Below are positions 43,539-52,262 of a stretch of 64,000 bases of DNA, one piece after another. A program made the translations under genes and the position numbers. Positions within the stretch are counted from its first letter, which is position 1. The number at the start of each line of letters is the position of its first letter. This DNA comes from Pedobacter psychrodurus (GTDB lineage Bacteria > Bacteroidota > Bacteroidia > Sphingobacteriales > Sphingobacteriaceae): positions 1 to 64,000 of the forward strand of contig NZ_SJSO01000008.1 of NCBI RefSeq assembly GCF_004331735.1, in the 5' to 3' direction. Under the pieces are notes generated by a model that ran no database searches, had not been told where the DNA came from, and saw only the letters and a list, made by a program, of their open reading frames with translations.

Positions 43539-44996
43539 ATGAATCTTAAAAAGCCTATTGATGTGCTTATAGCAGAATCTGCTGAAAGTGGCGAGGGCAC
43601 GCTCAAAAGAACATTGAGCAGCACGAGCCTCGTTGCTCTGGGTATTGGGGCTATTATTGGAGCAGGCTTATTCTCTTTAACTGGTATCGCTGCAGCTGAC
43701 CATGCAGGACCAGCTGTTACTTTATCATTCGTACTTGCAGCTGTTGGCTGTGCTTTTGCTGGATTATGTTATGCTGAATTTGCATCGATGATCCCTGTTG
43801 CGGGGAGTGCTTACACTTATTCTTATGCAACCATGGGTGAGTTCATGGCTTGGGTTATTGGATGGGATCTGGTTTTAGAATACGCATTAGGTGCAGCAAC
43901 TGTAGGCGTTTCATGGTCAGGATATTTCAATAAACTATTACATGAATTCGGCCTAGAAATGCCGCTCTATTTAACAAAATCATTTGCAGAAGCAGATGGT
44001 GGAGGGATTAACCTTCCAGCAGTAGTTATTGTTTCCCTACTTTCATTAATGTTAATACGTGGCACAAAAGAATCTGCAAGCCTTAACAATGTTTTAGTAG
44101 TTGTAAAGGTTGCGGTTGTAATCATATTCATCGCCCTTGGCTGGAAATTCATTAACCCAGCTAACCATACCCCATACATTCCTGCAAACACTGGTGTTAA
44201 AGGAGAATTCGGTATTTCGGGGATTGCTGCAGGTGCGGCATTGGTATTCTTCGCATTTATTGGTTTTGACGCTGTGAGTACTGCTGCTCAAGAAGCAAAA
44301 AATCCACAAAAAGGTATGCCGATCGGGATTTTAGGATCACTGGTTGTGTGCACAATACTATATGTTTTATTTGCTCACGTAATGACCGGTCTAGTACCTT
44401 TTTCAATTTTTAAAGGAGATGCTTCTCCAGCTGCTACAGCATTTAAAGTTACTGGTTATGGATGGCTACAAATGGGTTTAATTATTGCAATTTTAGCGGG
44501 TTATACCTCTGTAATATTGGTAATGTTGATGGGACAATCAAGGGTGTTTTATACCATGTCGAAAGATGGTTTATTACCTAAGTTTTTTAGCAGTATCCAC
44601 TCTAAATTCAGAACTCCTTTCAAAACCAACCTATTCTTCATGCTATTTGTAAGCGTATTTGCAGGTTTCGTTCCAGTTACAGATTTGGGCCATATGGTAT
44701 CCATAGGCACTTTATTTGCTTTCTCGTTAGTTTGTATTGGTGTAATGTTATTGCGTAAAACTGATCCAGACAGGCCTCGTCCATTCAAAACACCATTGGT
44801 ACCTTTCGTTCCAATTATGGGTGTAATTGTTTGTGTTTATTTAATGTCTTCATTACCTTTTGAAGCATGGATCAGGTTAGCCATTTGGATGGCGCTGGGT
44901 ATAGCGATTTATTTCTTCTATGGTAAAGGAAATTCAGTATTAAGAAACAAAGGAAAAGTGGTTGGCGCAGTAGATCCACCAAAACCCGAGTTATAA
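43539..44996 (+). CDS. APC family amino acid permease, CAT-like
   Basis: This is a twelve-to-thirteen-helix amino acid transporter of the cationic-amino-acid-transporter-like branch, 485 residues. The N-terminal soluble stretch leads into LGIGAIIGAGLFSLTG (about residues 35-50). Further marks are CYAEFASMIPVAGSAYTYSYATMGEF, then GWDLVLEYALGAATVGVSWSGYF, and FFAFIGFDAVSTAAQEAKNPQKGMPIGI, all typical of YfnA-like proteins. GQSRVFYTMSKDGLLP is also conserved. Substrate range is unknown. It is unrelated in detail to the permease at 39428-40870. It has its own promoter-like box and terminator. Confidence 0.92.
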   Translation: MNLKKPIDVLIAESAESGEGTLKRTLSSTSLVALGIGAIIGAGLFSLTGIAAADHAGPAVTLSFVLAAVGCAFAGLCYAEFASMIPVAGSAYTYSYATMGEFMAWVIGWDLVLEYALGAATVGVSWSGYFNKLLHEFGLEMPLYLTKSFAEADGGGINLPAVVIVSLLSLMLIRGTKESASLNNVLVVVKVAVVIIFIALGWKFINPANHTPYIPANTGVKGEFGISGIAAGAALVFFAFIGFDAVSTAAQEAKNPQKGMPIGILGSLVVCTILYVLFAHVMTGLVPFSIFKGDASPAATAFKVTGYGWLQMGLIIAILAGYTSVILVMLMGQSRVFYTMSKDGLLPKFFSSIHSKFRTPFKTNLFFMLFVSVFAGFVPVTDLGHMVSIGTLFAFSLVCIGVMLLRKTDPDRPRPFKTPLVPFVPIMGVIVCVYLMSSLPFEAWIRLAIWMALGIAIYFFYGKGNSVLRNKGKVVGAVDPPKPEL

Positions 44997-45015
44997 TATT
45001 TAAATTATAAAAAAT

Positions 45016-45046
45016 AAAAGCCCCGACCAAAAGTCGGGGCTTTTTT
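45016..45046 (+). terminator. terminator after the second permease
   Basis: AAAAGCCCCGAC (45016-45027), loop CAAAA, GTCGGGGCTTTT (45033-45044), then more T. Confidence 0.9.
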
Positions 45047-45070
45047 ACGTTAAATAATTGTTAATAAAAC

Positions 45071-45078
45071 TACCTTTG
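45071..45078 (+). promoter_or_regulatory. -7 box of the porin gene
   Basis: TACCTTTG lies 16 bases before the ATG. The nearest TTG is only 10 bases upstream, so the -33 element is unclear. Confidence 0.45.
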
Positions 45079-45094
45079 CAAAAAAATTGATAAC

Positions 45095-46425
45095 ATGTGC
45101 CGCAATTCTGCAAAAATTAAAAGCGTTTACTTCTCCTTAACCATTGTTTTGCTATTCATTTCTACTGCAGGATATGCACAAAGAACAATTAACGATGTAA
45201 TGGATTCTACCACGGTAAACCATTTGCTCATTATTTCGAAGAAATATGGCTCATTATCTTTAGCGGATACCTGCAGCCTCAATTCCAGGTTGCTCAAGCA
45301 AACGGCACACAAGCAGAATATCAAGGTGGAAACTTTGGTGAGTTTACCAATAATCGGTTTAGATTAAGAAGAGGACGTTTAAGAGCCGATTACATGATGT
45401 TAACTGATGATGGCAGCCCCTCTACGTATTTTGTTCTTCAGTTTGATGGTACAGAACAAGGCGTTGCCATTCGCGATTTCTGGGGCCGTTACTATGAAAA
45501 TGAGTGGAAAATACTCGCGGTTACTTTGGGGCTTTCGGGCCGTCCGTTTGGGAACGAACTGCAATTATCATCTTCAGTGAGGGAAGCACCTGAGCGTGGA
45601 AGGATGTCGCAGATTTTAATGAAAACAGAACGTGATCTGGGGGTTACCTTTACCTTAAATCCAAGATGGAAAGATGCCAGATTGAAAAACTTTGTATTCG
45701 ATTTTGGAATTTACAATGGACAAGGCTTAGCTGGTAGCGGAGAATTTGATAACAGTAAAGATTTTATTTTCAGATTAAGCCACAAAACCTATGCGTTTAA
45801 TAAGTTTACCATTGCTGGCGGTATAAGCACCATACAAGGCGGTTTAAACCATCGTTTACCCGTGAGCTATAAAATGGACAGAATCAACAATCAATGGAGA
45901 ATGATGAAGGATTCGTCGGTTACCACCCTGAATAAGGTAGCCCCAAGGAGATATTACGGTGCCGACATCCAATTGGCAACTAAAACCAAAAGCTGGAAAT
46001 CGGAATTAAGGGCCGAAGTGGTATCAGGTTTACAAACGGGAACTTCAACCACATCAACCACACCAGGCTCCTATCCTGTCGATAGCAAATCTGTAGCCTT
46101 GCCTTATTATACCAGAACTTTCAATGGCGCTTATCTTACTTTTGTACAAACCTTGAACAGTACCAATAATCAGCTTATTTTAAAATACGACTGGTATGAT
46201 CCGAATTCAAAGGTAAAAGGGCTTGATATTTCCAGCGCCCAGGGGCTTTCTCCAGCAGATGTTCGTTTTGATACTTTTGGCTTTGGTTTTTTACACCACT
46301 TTAACCCACATTTTAAAGCGGTGCTTTATTACGATATCATTAAAAACGAATCGACCCAAATTCAGGATTATACCGCTGATAGAAAAGATAATGTGCTCAC
46401 TTTAAGAACACAGTTCTATTTCTAA
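45095..46425 (+). pseudogene. porin O/P-type outer membrane protein with a one-base frameshift
   Basis: The coding sequence is split between two frames. The first starts at 45095 with a signal peptide (ending near AGYAQ) and reads to KKYGSLSL. At TTT 45259-45261 one base seems to be missing: the other frame continues FSGYLQPQFQVAQANG, then NRFRLRRGRLRADYMM, and runs to the stop at 46425. The joined protein would be about 443 residues, the usual length for this phosphate-selective porin O/P-like family, and it ends in Phe (LRTQFYF). Either the gene is recently inactivated or the assembly lost a T in a short T run. Apart from this the frame is intact. Confidence 0.85.
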
Positions 46426-46440
46426 TAAATAAATGTACAA

Positions 46441-46472
46441 TTGAGGAATTGATACAAATTCCGCTACCTTTG
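46441..46472 (+). promoter_or_regulatory. promoter of the marC-family gene
   Basis: TTG at 46441-46443, 21 bases, then TACCTTTG at 46465-46472; the ATG follows 17 bases later. Confidence 0.6.
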
Positions 46473-46489
46473 CTTAAAATTGCGCTGCT

Positions 46490-47071
46490 ATGAAATTCGA
46501 TTTTATGACGTTCAACTTAAGCCAGATCCTATCTACAACGATGGTGCTCTTCGCCATTATCGATATTTTAGGCGCCATTCCCGTTGTGATCGAACTGCGT
46601 AGAAAAGCAGGCCACATCGAATCAGAAAAAGCATCGCTTGTGGCTACAGGCTTAATGATCCTATTTTTGTTTGTCGGCGAATCGTTATTAAAAGTAATCG
46701 GATTAGATGTAGAATCTTTCGCCATTGCGGGTTCATTTGTGATCTTTTTTATTGCTATGGAAATGGTATTGGGGTTAACCATTTTTAAAGAAGAAGCACC
46801 AGAAACAGTCTCTATTGTTCCATTGGCCTTCCCTTTAATTGCCGGAGCTGGAACAATGACCACACTGCTTTCGCTAAAAACAGAATACCATACCCAGAAT
46901 ATTTTAGTAGGCATTATACTCAACATGTTGTTTGTTTACTTTGTATTAAAGAACACCAACAGACTAGAAAAACTCTTTGGAAAATCGGGTTTGAACATTC
47001 TGCGTAAGGCCTTTGGTGTAATTTTGTTGGCTATAGCGATTAAATTATTCAGGAATAATACGGGGCTTTAA
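46490..47071 (+). CDS. MarC family integral membrane protein
   Basis: The 193-residue product has about six hydrophobic helices and the UPF0056/MarC layout: FAIIDILGAIPVVIEL near the N-terminus, GESLLKVIGLDVESFAIAGSFVIFFIAMEMVLG in the middle, and the hallmark VPLAFPLIAGAGTMTTLLSL. The last helix has KAFGVILLAIAIKLF. Despite its name, MarC was shown not to act in multidrug resistance in E. coli, and the substrate is unknown. It has a good promoter of its own. Confidence 0.88.
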   Translation: MKFDFMTFNLSQILSTTMVLFAIIDILGAIPVVIELRRKAGHIESEKASLVATGLMILFLFVGESLLKVIGLDVESFAIAGSFVIFFIAMEMVLGLTIFKEEAPETVSIVPLAFPLIAGAGTMTTLLSLKTEYHTQNILVGIILNMLFVYFVLKNTNRLEKLFGKSGLNILRKAFGVILLAIAIKLFRNNTGL

Positions 47072-47084
47072 GGGGGCAGCTAGA

Positions 47085-47187
47085 TCGTCATTTCGACTGA
47101 AGCTTACCAATCTTTCATTGGTAGCGAAATGGAGAAATCTTTAACCTTACATTAAAAGATTTCTCCACAACGGTCGAAATGACGATC
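47085..47187. repeat. palindromic CGTCATTTCGA-type element
   Basis: ATCGTCATTTCGACTG is answered by GGTCGAAATGACGAT; inner arms are GAGAAATCTTT and AAAGATTTCTC. An extra small palindrome (CCAATCTTTCATTGG-like) sits in one arm. Confidence 0.75.
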
Positions 47188-47263
47188 AGTCCATTAAATG
47201 ACAATCATTCAATCAATCTGTAACAATAATTCCGTATATTCATCTAAATATAAAGCTTACATC

Positions 47264-47371
47264 ATGAACAGCTTTGAAGAATATACCTTAATTATTGGAG
47301 CTATAGCCGTTTTAATCGAAGCGGTGAAACACTTCAAAAAGAATTTCAAATCCTGGTTTGAACATACGTAG
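47264..47371 (+). CDS. candidate 35-residue membrane miniprotein
   Basis: A short frame starts at ATG 47264 and ends with TAG. It codes MNSFEEYTLIIGAIAVLIEA, then VKHFKKNF and a short aromatic tail. The pattern of an acidic N-terminus, one hydrophobic helix and a basic end is typical of single-span small proteins. It lies between two palindromic repeats in an otherwise gene-free 444-base stretch. There is no family support and no clear promoter, so this is a tentative call. Confidence 0.35.
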   Translation: MNSFEEYTLIIGAIAVLIEAVKHFKKNFKSWFEHT

Positions 47372-47408
47372 AGTGTATTAAATCGATTTCTATTTTTTTT
47401 AAATAGAT

Positions 47409-47473
47409 CCGTCATTTCCAACTTGATTGGAAATCTTAAAGCATTAGGATTCCCGCCTGTGCGGGAATGACGG
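47409..47473. repeat. palindromic CCGTCATTTCC element
   Basis: CCGTCATTTCC at the left is answered by GGGAATGACGG at the right; inner ATTCCCGCCTGTGCGGGAAT forms its own hairpin. Confidence 0.65.
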
Positions 47474-47515
47474 CCTGGGAAGATATTCACTGATCTTATA
47501 ATCCTTTAATCTTGG

Positions 47516-48685
47516 CTAATCCTGGCTTTTCTTAATCAATCTCGCCACAAACATCGTATCGGCGTTGTTTTCATAACCCTTTATCAATTCCATCTTTTCC
47601 AGCTCTAATGGCAACGTGTCAATTATATGTTGTACAACAGCCTCGTTTTCGGCTTCAAAAGCAGAACAAGTAATATAAATTAAGGGTTTACCTGGCTTTA
47701 AATATTTTACAATATTTTGGACAATCGCCTTTTGGATGCTTGCAAATTGATTAATTTTCCGTTCCTCGAAAAACGTGAGCATTTCGGGTGTTCTCCCCCA
47801 TGTACCAGAACCAGTACAAGGAGCATCCAAAATGATCCCGTCGAATTGATAGTGGTGTAAAACCTGATCGTTGTTCTTTAAAAGATCGAGTTCTTTCTTA
47901 TGATACTTTTTGATCCCAGCTAAACGGAAACGTTCATCTAAATTTAAGAGTACACTTTCTCGCAAATCAGAAACCAAAAGCTCAATAACTGGCTCAAAAC
48001 TATGTAAAAGCAAAGTTTTTCCGCCCGATGCTGCACAGCAATCCCACCATTTATCCCATTTATTCGGTTTAAAATAATTGCCTGTATGTTGTGAAGATAA
48101 ATCCTGAACCTGATAACTGCCTTCTTTTAAAACGGTTTCAAGCTTGGTTCCATTGGGTAATGCCAAAGCGGTTTGAGAAATAGCTTTAACCGCAACGTTT
48201 TCATCACCTAATTTTGCAACAATAGCTGCTGATTCTTCGGCTGCTACCCTAATAAACAGATCTGGCTGTTTGAAGAATGAAGTAAAAAATGCTTCTTTAT
48301 CGATATCGCCAGAAAGCGAAGCATGAAAAGGATATACCTCTTTTATATCAAACTTAGGGTATTTGGTTTTAATCAGGTTTAATTTCTCCTCTAGAGGCAA
48401 AGTGATACTTCCCACTAGATCAGGAAAATTTTTTTCTACAATCTGGCTTAAAGTGTCGTGACATAGAAAATCGGCAATGCTCAAACGTTCTTCCTGGGGA
48501 AGTGCTGGTAAAGTCTTACCTAATCTAAAAAAACTATAGATATGCCGCGTAGCCCATCTCCTATCAGATGAACCCATTTGCTTATGTTGCTTAAAATAGG
48601 TGGGTAGAAAACGATGCAAGGGCAAACTTCCATCATAATTATTCAAAATCTGTTCAAAGGCTCTTAACTGATGATCTGCTCTCAT
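47516..48685 (-). CDS. RsmB/NOP family RNA (cytosine-5) methyltransferase
   Basis: This is a SAM-dependent methyltransferase that places 5-methylcytosine on rRNA or tRNA. The 389 residues include an N-terminal NusB-like helical region (about 1-130). The catalytic domain has CCAASGGKTLLL for SAM binding, DAPCTGSGTWGRTPEM with the conserved release Cys (motif IV), and YITCSAFEAENE with the nucleophile Cys (motif VI). The exact target base cannot be read off. The gene upstream at 48719 ends 33 bases away in the same direction, so they may share a transcript. Confidence 0.88.
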   Translation of the reverse strand: MRADHQLRAFEQILNNYDGSLPLHRFLPTYFKQHKQMGSSDRRWATRHIYSFFRLGKTLPALPQEERLSIADFLCHDTLSQIVEKNFPDLVGSITLPLEEKLNLIKTKYPKFDIKEVYPFHASLSGDIDKEAFFTSFFKQPDLFIRVAAEESAAIVAKLGDENVAVKAISQTALALPNGTKLETVLKEGSYQVQDLSSQHTGNYFKPNKWDKWWDCCAASGGKTLLLHSFEPVIELLVSDLRESVLLNLDERFRLAGIKKYHKKELDLLKNNDQVLHHYQFDGIILDAPCTGSGTWGRTPEMLTFFEERKINQFASIQKAIVQNIVKYLKPGKPLIYITCSAFEAENEAVVQHIIDTLPLELEKMELIKGYENNADTMFVARLIKKSQD

Positions 48686-48718
48686 GCAATAATTAAAAAT
48701 GGAAGAAAAAATTATAAA

Positions 48719-49930
48719 TTACTCAACTAGGTTTAGCGCAAAGTTTTTAAACCTCAGCAACATTAAACTGGTGTTAATATAGCCTAATTTTTCATCATGG
48801 ATAAATGAAAAGTTATTATGAAGGCCTTTATATTTATCTTTTACCAGATAATCTCTATATTCCTCTCCGTAATTAGTTAATAGTTTACCAAAGTAGTAGC
48901 CAACATCAAATCCCTTAAAGGCATATTCTCCAGGCTCAAATCCGTACCTGTAACGGTATTTTTTGATAAAGGCAACAACAGCGCTGCTTTTGTAGTCTAT
49001 TTTATAAGAAGAACTGATAATGGTATTTAGGTCTTGTAATTTATCAGTTGGGTAGTTCTGTTTTACCCAGTTAGGATGCCCGAAAAGATTAATATTATAG
49101 CCACCTGTAGGAAGATGCTTTAACCTAAACAATTTTTCTACCGTTGGCAGTACAAAAGTCCTGTCGGATGAAGTAAGCACCACCACATACGCTTTCCCTT
49201 TGATCATTTTTGTTTCAAAAGTATAAGCAGATGCATACTCTTGCACCACAAATTTTGTGTTCGCCTGAAAATAACTTCTAATTGGTGCTGCAAATTGCTC
49301 ATCTTCTGTTTTCTTAGGATTAATCAGTACTACTGTCGTACTGGTAGGATTATAATTTTTAGCAATGTATGTGGCTATCTTTTGTCCATGTAAACCAATA
49401 TTATTTACAATGGAGACCAGATTTGGGTTATTAAATTCAGCAGGCTCTGAGGCGGCCAAAGGAGATACTATAGTTGCATTATTTTCTTTAGCATAATTGG
49501 AGATAAATTTCAGTCCATCAGGAAAAACCGGGCCAATAATTAAATTGCTTTGTTTAAAACGCTCATTTTTGTACAAGACAGCTATATGTGCATTATCATC
49601 CTGGGTATCAAAAACATTTAGTTTAAAATTTAAACCCTGGGTAGCTGCAGAATCCAGTCCCAGCCTAAAGCCCTGATAAAAATCGATAGGCATTGCATAC
49701 TTTTCGATATCGGCTTTTGTGGCCGTTTTTAAATTCAGCTCATCCAACTTAAAGGGTACAAGTAACGAAACACTTGCCTGCGAAAACCTTTTGACCGGTT
49801 TTTTATCAACCGGCTTTTCTTTTTCAACTGGTTTACTCGTTTCGGGCTTGGGTGTCCTGATTTTAGGCGAACAAGCACTCAAAACTACTGCAAACAAAAC
49901 GAACAACCCATAAACCTTCTTGAAATTCAT
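48719..49930 (-). CDS. periplasmic-binding-protein-like (PBP1) lipoprotein
   Basis: The start at ATG 49930 (MNFKKVYGLF) gives a lipoprotein signal with lipobox ending at Cys20 (LSAC). A Lys/Pro/Glu linker (about 23-50) follows, then a type 1 periplasmic-binding fold: VSLLVPFKLD, MPIDFYQGFRLGLDSA, NLIIGPVFPDGLKFISNYAKENNATIVSPLAA, VVLINPKK and NLFGHPNWV. In other Bacteroidetes the equivalent gene near guaA often carries LysM domains and is described as an amino acid ABC binding protein or LysM protein; LysM repeats are absent here. A role in the envelope rather than uptake is possible. guaA lies 112 bases upstream. Confidence 0.75.
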   Translation of the reverse strand: MNFKKVYGLFVLFAVVLSACSPKIRTPKPETSKPVEKEKPVDKKPVKRFSQASVSLLVPFKLDELNLKTATKADIEKYAMPIDFYQGFRLGLDSAATQGLNFKLNVFDTQDDNAHIAVLYKNERFKQSNLIIGPVFPDGLKFISNYAKENNATIVSPLAASEPAEFNNPNLVSIVNNIGLHGQKIATYIAKNYNPTSTTVVLINPKKTEDEQFAAPIRSYFQANTKFVVQEYASAYTFETKMIKGKAYVVVLTSSDRTFVLPTVEKLFRLKHLPTGGYNINLFGHPNWVKQNYPTDKLQDLNTIISSSYKIDYKSSAVVAFIKKYRYRYGFEPGEYAFKGFDVGYYFGKLLTNYGEEYRDYLVKDKYKGLHNNFSFIHDEKLGYINTSLMLLRFKNFALNLVE

Positions 49931-50041
49931 ACCTATCATTTTTAACAAAATATGCTAGCAAAGTTTATTCCACCTTGCTAGCATATCATTTATTTTATGC
50001 AGTTTGGACTCCAAACTGAAAACTCACAACTCCAAACTAAA

Positions 50042-51571
50042 CTACTCCCACTCTATAGTTGCCGGTGGTTTAGAACTAATATCGTATACCACTCTATTGA
50101 TCCCTTTAACTTTATTGATGATTTCGTTAGAAATTTTAGCCAATACCGGATAAGGTAAATGGCACCAATCTGCAGTCATACCATCAAGTGATTCAACCGC
50201 TCTTAACGCGATAACATTTTCGTAAGTACGCTCATCACCCATCACCCCAACAGATCTTACTGGCAAGAAGATTGCGCCTGCCTGCCACACTTGATCATAT
50301 AAACCTGCTTCTTTTAAATTGTCGATATAAATTTTATCGGCATCCTGTAAGATAGCAACTTTTTCTGGAGTAACCTCTCCGATAATACGGATACCTAGGC
50401 CTGGTCCTGGAAATGGGTGACGGCCTAAAATAAACGTTTCTAAACCTAAAGCCTTACCTACTCTTCTTACTTCATCTTTAAACAAAGTTTTAAGCGGTTC
50501 TACTACTTTAAGTTTCATAAAATCTGGCAAACCGCCCACATTATGATGCGATTTAATGGTTGCCGATGGGCCTTTAACTGAAATCGATTCAATAATATCA
50601 GGATAGATGGTACCTTGGGCCAACCACTTCACGTCTTGAATAAGATGCGATTCTTCGTCGAATACTTCGATAAACACACGACCGATGATTTTACGTTTTG
50701 TTTCCGGATCTTCTACTCCGGCCAACTGACTCAAGAATTTATCCTTTGCATCAACGCCTTTAATGTTTAAGCCAAAATCTTTGTATTGCTCTAAAACACT
50801 TTCATATTCGTTTTTACGCAATAAACCATTATCAACAAATATACAGTGTAGGTTTGTGCCGATGGCTTTGTGCAAAAGTACTGCTGCAACACTACTATCA
50901 ACCCCCCCAGAAAGCGCTAAAACAACTTTATCATCCCCTACAGTAGCTTTAATATCGGCAATTGTAGTTTCAACAAAAGCTGCAGATGTCCAATCTTGGC
51001 TGCATCCGCAAATATCAACCAAGAAGTTTTCTAGAAGGATTTTTCCATCAGTGCTATGCGTTACTTCAGGGTGAAACTGGATGGCATAAGTATCTGAATC
51101 TTTAATGTGATAAGCTGCCACTTTTACGCTATCGGTACTGGCAATCAGTTCAAAATTTTCTGGAATATCGGTAATGGTATCACCATGGCTCATCCAAACT
51201 TGCGAGTCGATGTTAATACCCTTGAATAATTTATTCTCCTGGTTTACAAAATTTAAGTTTGCACGACCATATTCGCGCGTTGAAGATGGCTGTACATCGC
51301 CACCAGAATGTTGGGCGATATATTGTGCACCGTAACAAACAGCTAATAATGGGTATTTTAAATGGTATTTCGATAAATCGATTTGAGGTGCATCTTCCTG
51401 GCGGACAGAATAAGGGCTACCTGAAAAAATAACTCCTTTTACATCAGGCGTAACCTCAGGAAGATTGTTATATGGATATATTTCACAGTAAATATTTAGT
51501 TCGCGAACCCTACGAGCGATGAGTTGTGTAAATTGCGAACCAAAATCGACGATAATGATTTTTTCTTGCAT
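50042..51571 (-). CDS. guaA: GMP synthase (glutamine-hydrolysing)
   Basis: This enzyme converts XMP to GMP using glutamine and ATP, the last step of GMP synthesis. The 509 residues start at ATG 51571 ([13 protein letters not shown]); an ATG five codons earlier is rejected because it lies inside the -7 box. The N-terminal glutamine amidotransferase has the nucleophile Cys in [11 protein letters not shown], and His and Glu in [10 protein letters not shown]. The ATP-pyrophosphatase has [13 protein letters not shown]. The C-terminal dimerisation domain has [17 protein letters not shown] and ends in PATIEWE, as usual. The leader would be only a few bases long. Confidence 0.96.
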   Translation of the reverse strand: MQEKIIIVDFGSQFTQLIARRVRELNIYCEIYPYNNLPEVTPDVKGVIFSGSPYSVRQEDAPQIDLSKYHLKYPLLAVCYGAQYIAQHSGGDVQPSSTREYGRANLNFVNQENKLFKGINIDSQVWMSHGDTITDIPENFELIASTDSVKVAAYHIKDSDTYAIQFHPEVTHSTDGKILLENFLVDICGCSQDWTSAAFVETTIADIKATVGDDKVVLALSGGVDSSVAAVLLHKAIGTNLHCIFVDNGLLRKNEYESVLEQYKDFGLNIKGVDAKDKFLSQLAGVEDPETKRKIIGRVFIEVFDEESHLIQDVKWLAQGTIYPDIIESISVKGPSATIKSHHNVGGLPDFMKLKVVEPLKTLFKDEVRRVGKALGLETFILGRHPFPGPGLGIRIIGEVTPEKVAILQDADKIYIDNLKEAGLYDQVWQAGAIFLPVRSVGVMGDERTYENVIALRAVESLDGMTADWCHLPYPVLAKISNEIINKVKGINRVVYDISSKPPATIEWE

Positions 51572-51574
51572 CCG

Positions 51575-51582
51575 CAAAGGTA
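51575..51582 (-). promoter_or_regulatory. guaA -7 box that fixes the start codon
   Basis: TACCTTTG on the minus strand ends three bases before the ATG at 51571. Transcription should begin at or very near the start codon. Confidence 0.55.
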
Positions 51583-51629
51583 CCAATTACATATGAGATT
51601 TGAAGCCGGAGATTTGAGATTTTTAGAAG

Positions 51630-51735
51630 GAAAAAGTCCGAAGTCGGCAGTCAGAAGTCCGAAGTCGATTAATCGATTGAATTAACCAGTATACAACTTG
51701 CAATCACTAATGAACTAACGACAAATGAACCAGTG
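51630..51735. repeat. spacer of CCGAAGTC and AATTAACC-type words
   Basis: GTCCGAAGTCGGCAGTCAGAAGTCCGAAGTCG is a run of related words, followed by degenerate AATTAACCAGT / AACTAACGAC words. The same two families occur elsewhere in the window. Confidence 0.5.
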
Positions 51736-51740
51736 AACCT

Positions 51741-52199
51741 TTAAGATTCCATCAAAACCACCTCTACCCCAAATTTCCTTAAAAAATCTACCCCTTCGTC
51801 GCTAGGCAAACCTTTGTAAGCCGCATACGATTTAGAATAATAAACCAATTTAATTCCTGAAGATAAGATTAACCTGGCGCATGCAATACAAGGCGATAAG
51901 GTGGTATATAAAGTACAACCTTCTATCTTCGACCCATTTTTAGAGGCATACAGGATAGCATTTTCTTCAGCATGTAGGGCTAAAGAGCAACTTCCCTTAC
52001 TATCACGTGCGCATCCATGCTCTGGCCATTCCTCGTCGCAATTGTGCGTACCGGCCGGTGGGCCATTGTAGCCAATAGAAATAATGCGGGTATCTTTTGT
52101 TAACACTGCACCTACATGGGCACGCACGCAATGCGAGCGGGCTGCCAAATCGGTGGCAAGGTTCATGAATATCGAATCGAAACTTGGTTTATCTGTCAT
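51741..52199 (-). CDS. dCMP deaminase family protein (ComEB-like)
   Basis: This zinc deaminase probably converts dCMP to dUMP for thymidylate supply. The ATG at 52199 (MTDKPSF) gives 152 residues; the open frame upstream crosses a terminator. Zinc-site motifs are HAEENAI (His and the catalytic Glu) and LSPCIACARLI (two Cys). The inserted GTHNCDEEWPEHGCARD segment, with His and Cys, matches the second metal site of the dCMP deaminase group. The gene has only short spacers on both sides. Confidence 0.88.
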   Translation of the reverse strand: MTDKPSFDSIFMNLATDLAARSHCVRAHVGAVLTKDTRIISIGYNGPPAGTHNCDEEWPEHGCARDSKGSCSLALHAEENAILYASKNGSKIEGCTLYTTLSPCIACARLILSSGIKLVYYSKSYAAYKGLPSDEGVDFLRKFGVEVVLMES

Positions 52200-52214
52200 T
52201 ATAAAAATCAAAAA

Positions 52215-52241
52215 AGCCACAGAGAAATAATCTCTGTGGCT
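52215..52241 (-). terminator. terminator after the sugar transporter gene
   Basis: AGCCACAGAGA (52215-52225) pairs perfectly with TCTCTGTGGCT (52231-52241); the minus strand continues TTTTTTGATTTTTAT. It lies 16 bases before the deaminase ATG, so that gene needs its own promoter or readthrough. Confidence 0.85.
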
Positions 52242-52262
52242 GCAAAATTACTTTATTAAAAA

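Noticed and set aside
45394..46425. Separate shorter porin starting at 45394
   Set aside because: Homology continues upstream in the same frame to about 45259 and then in another frame to a signal peptide, so it is one frameshifted gene.
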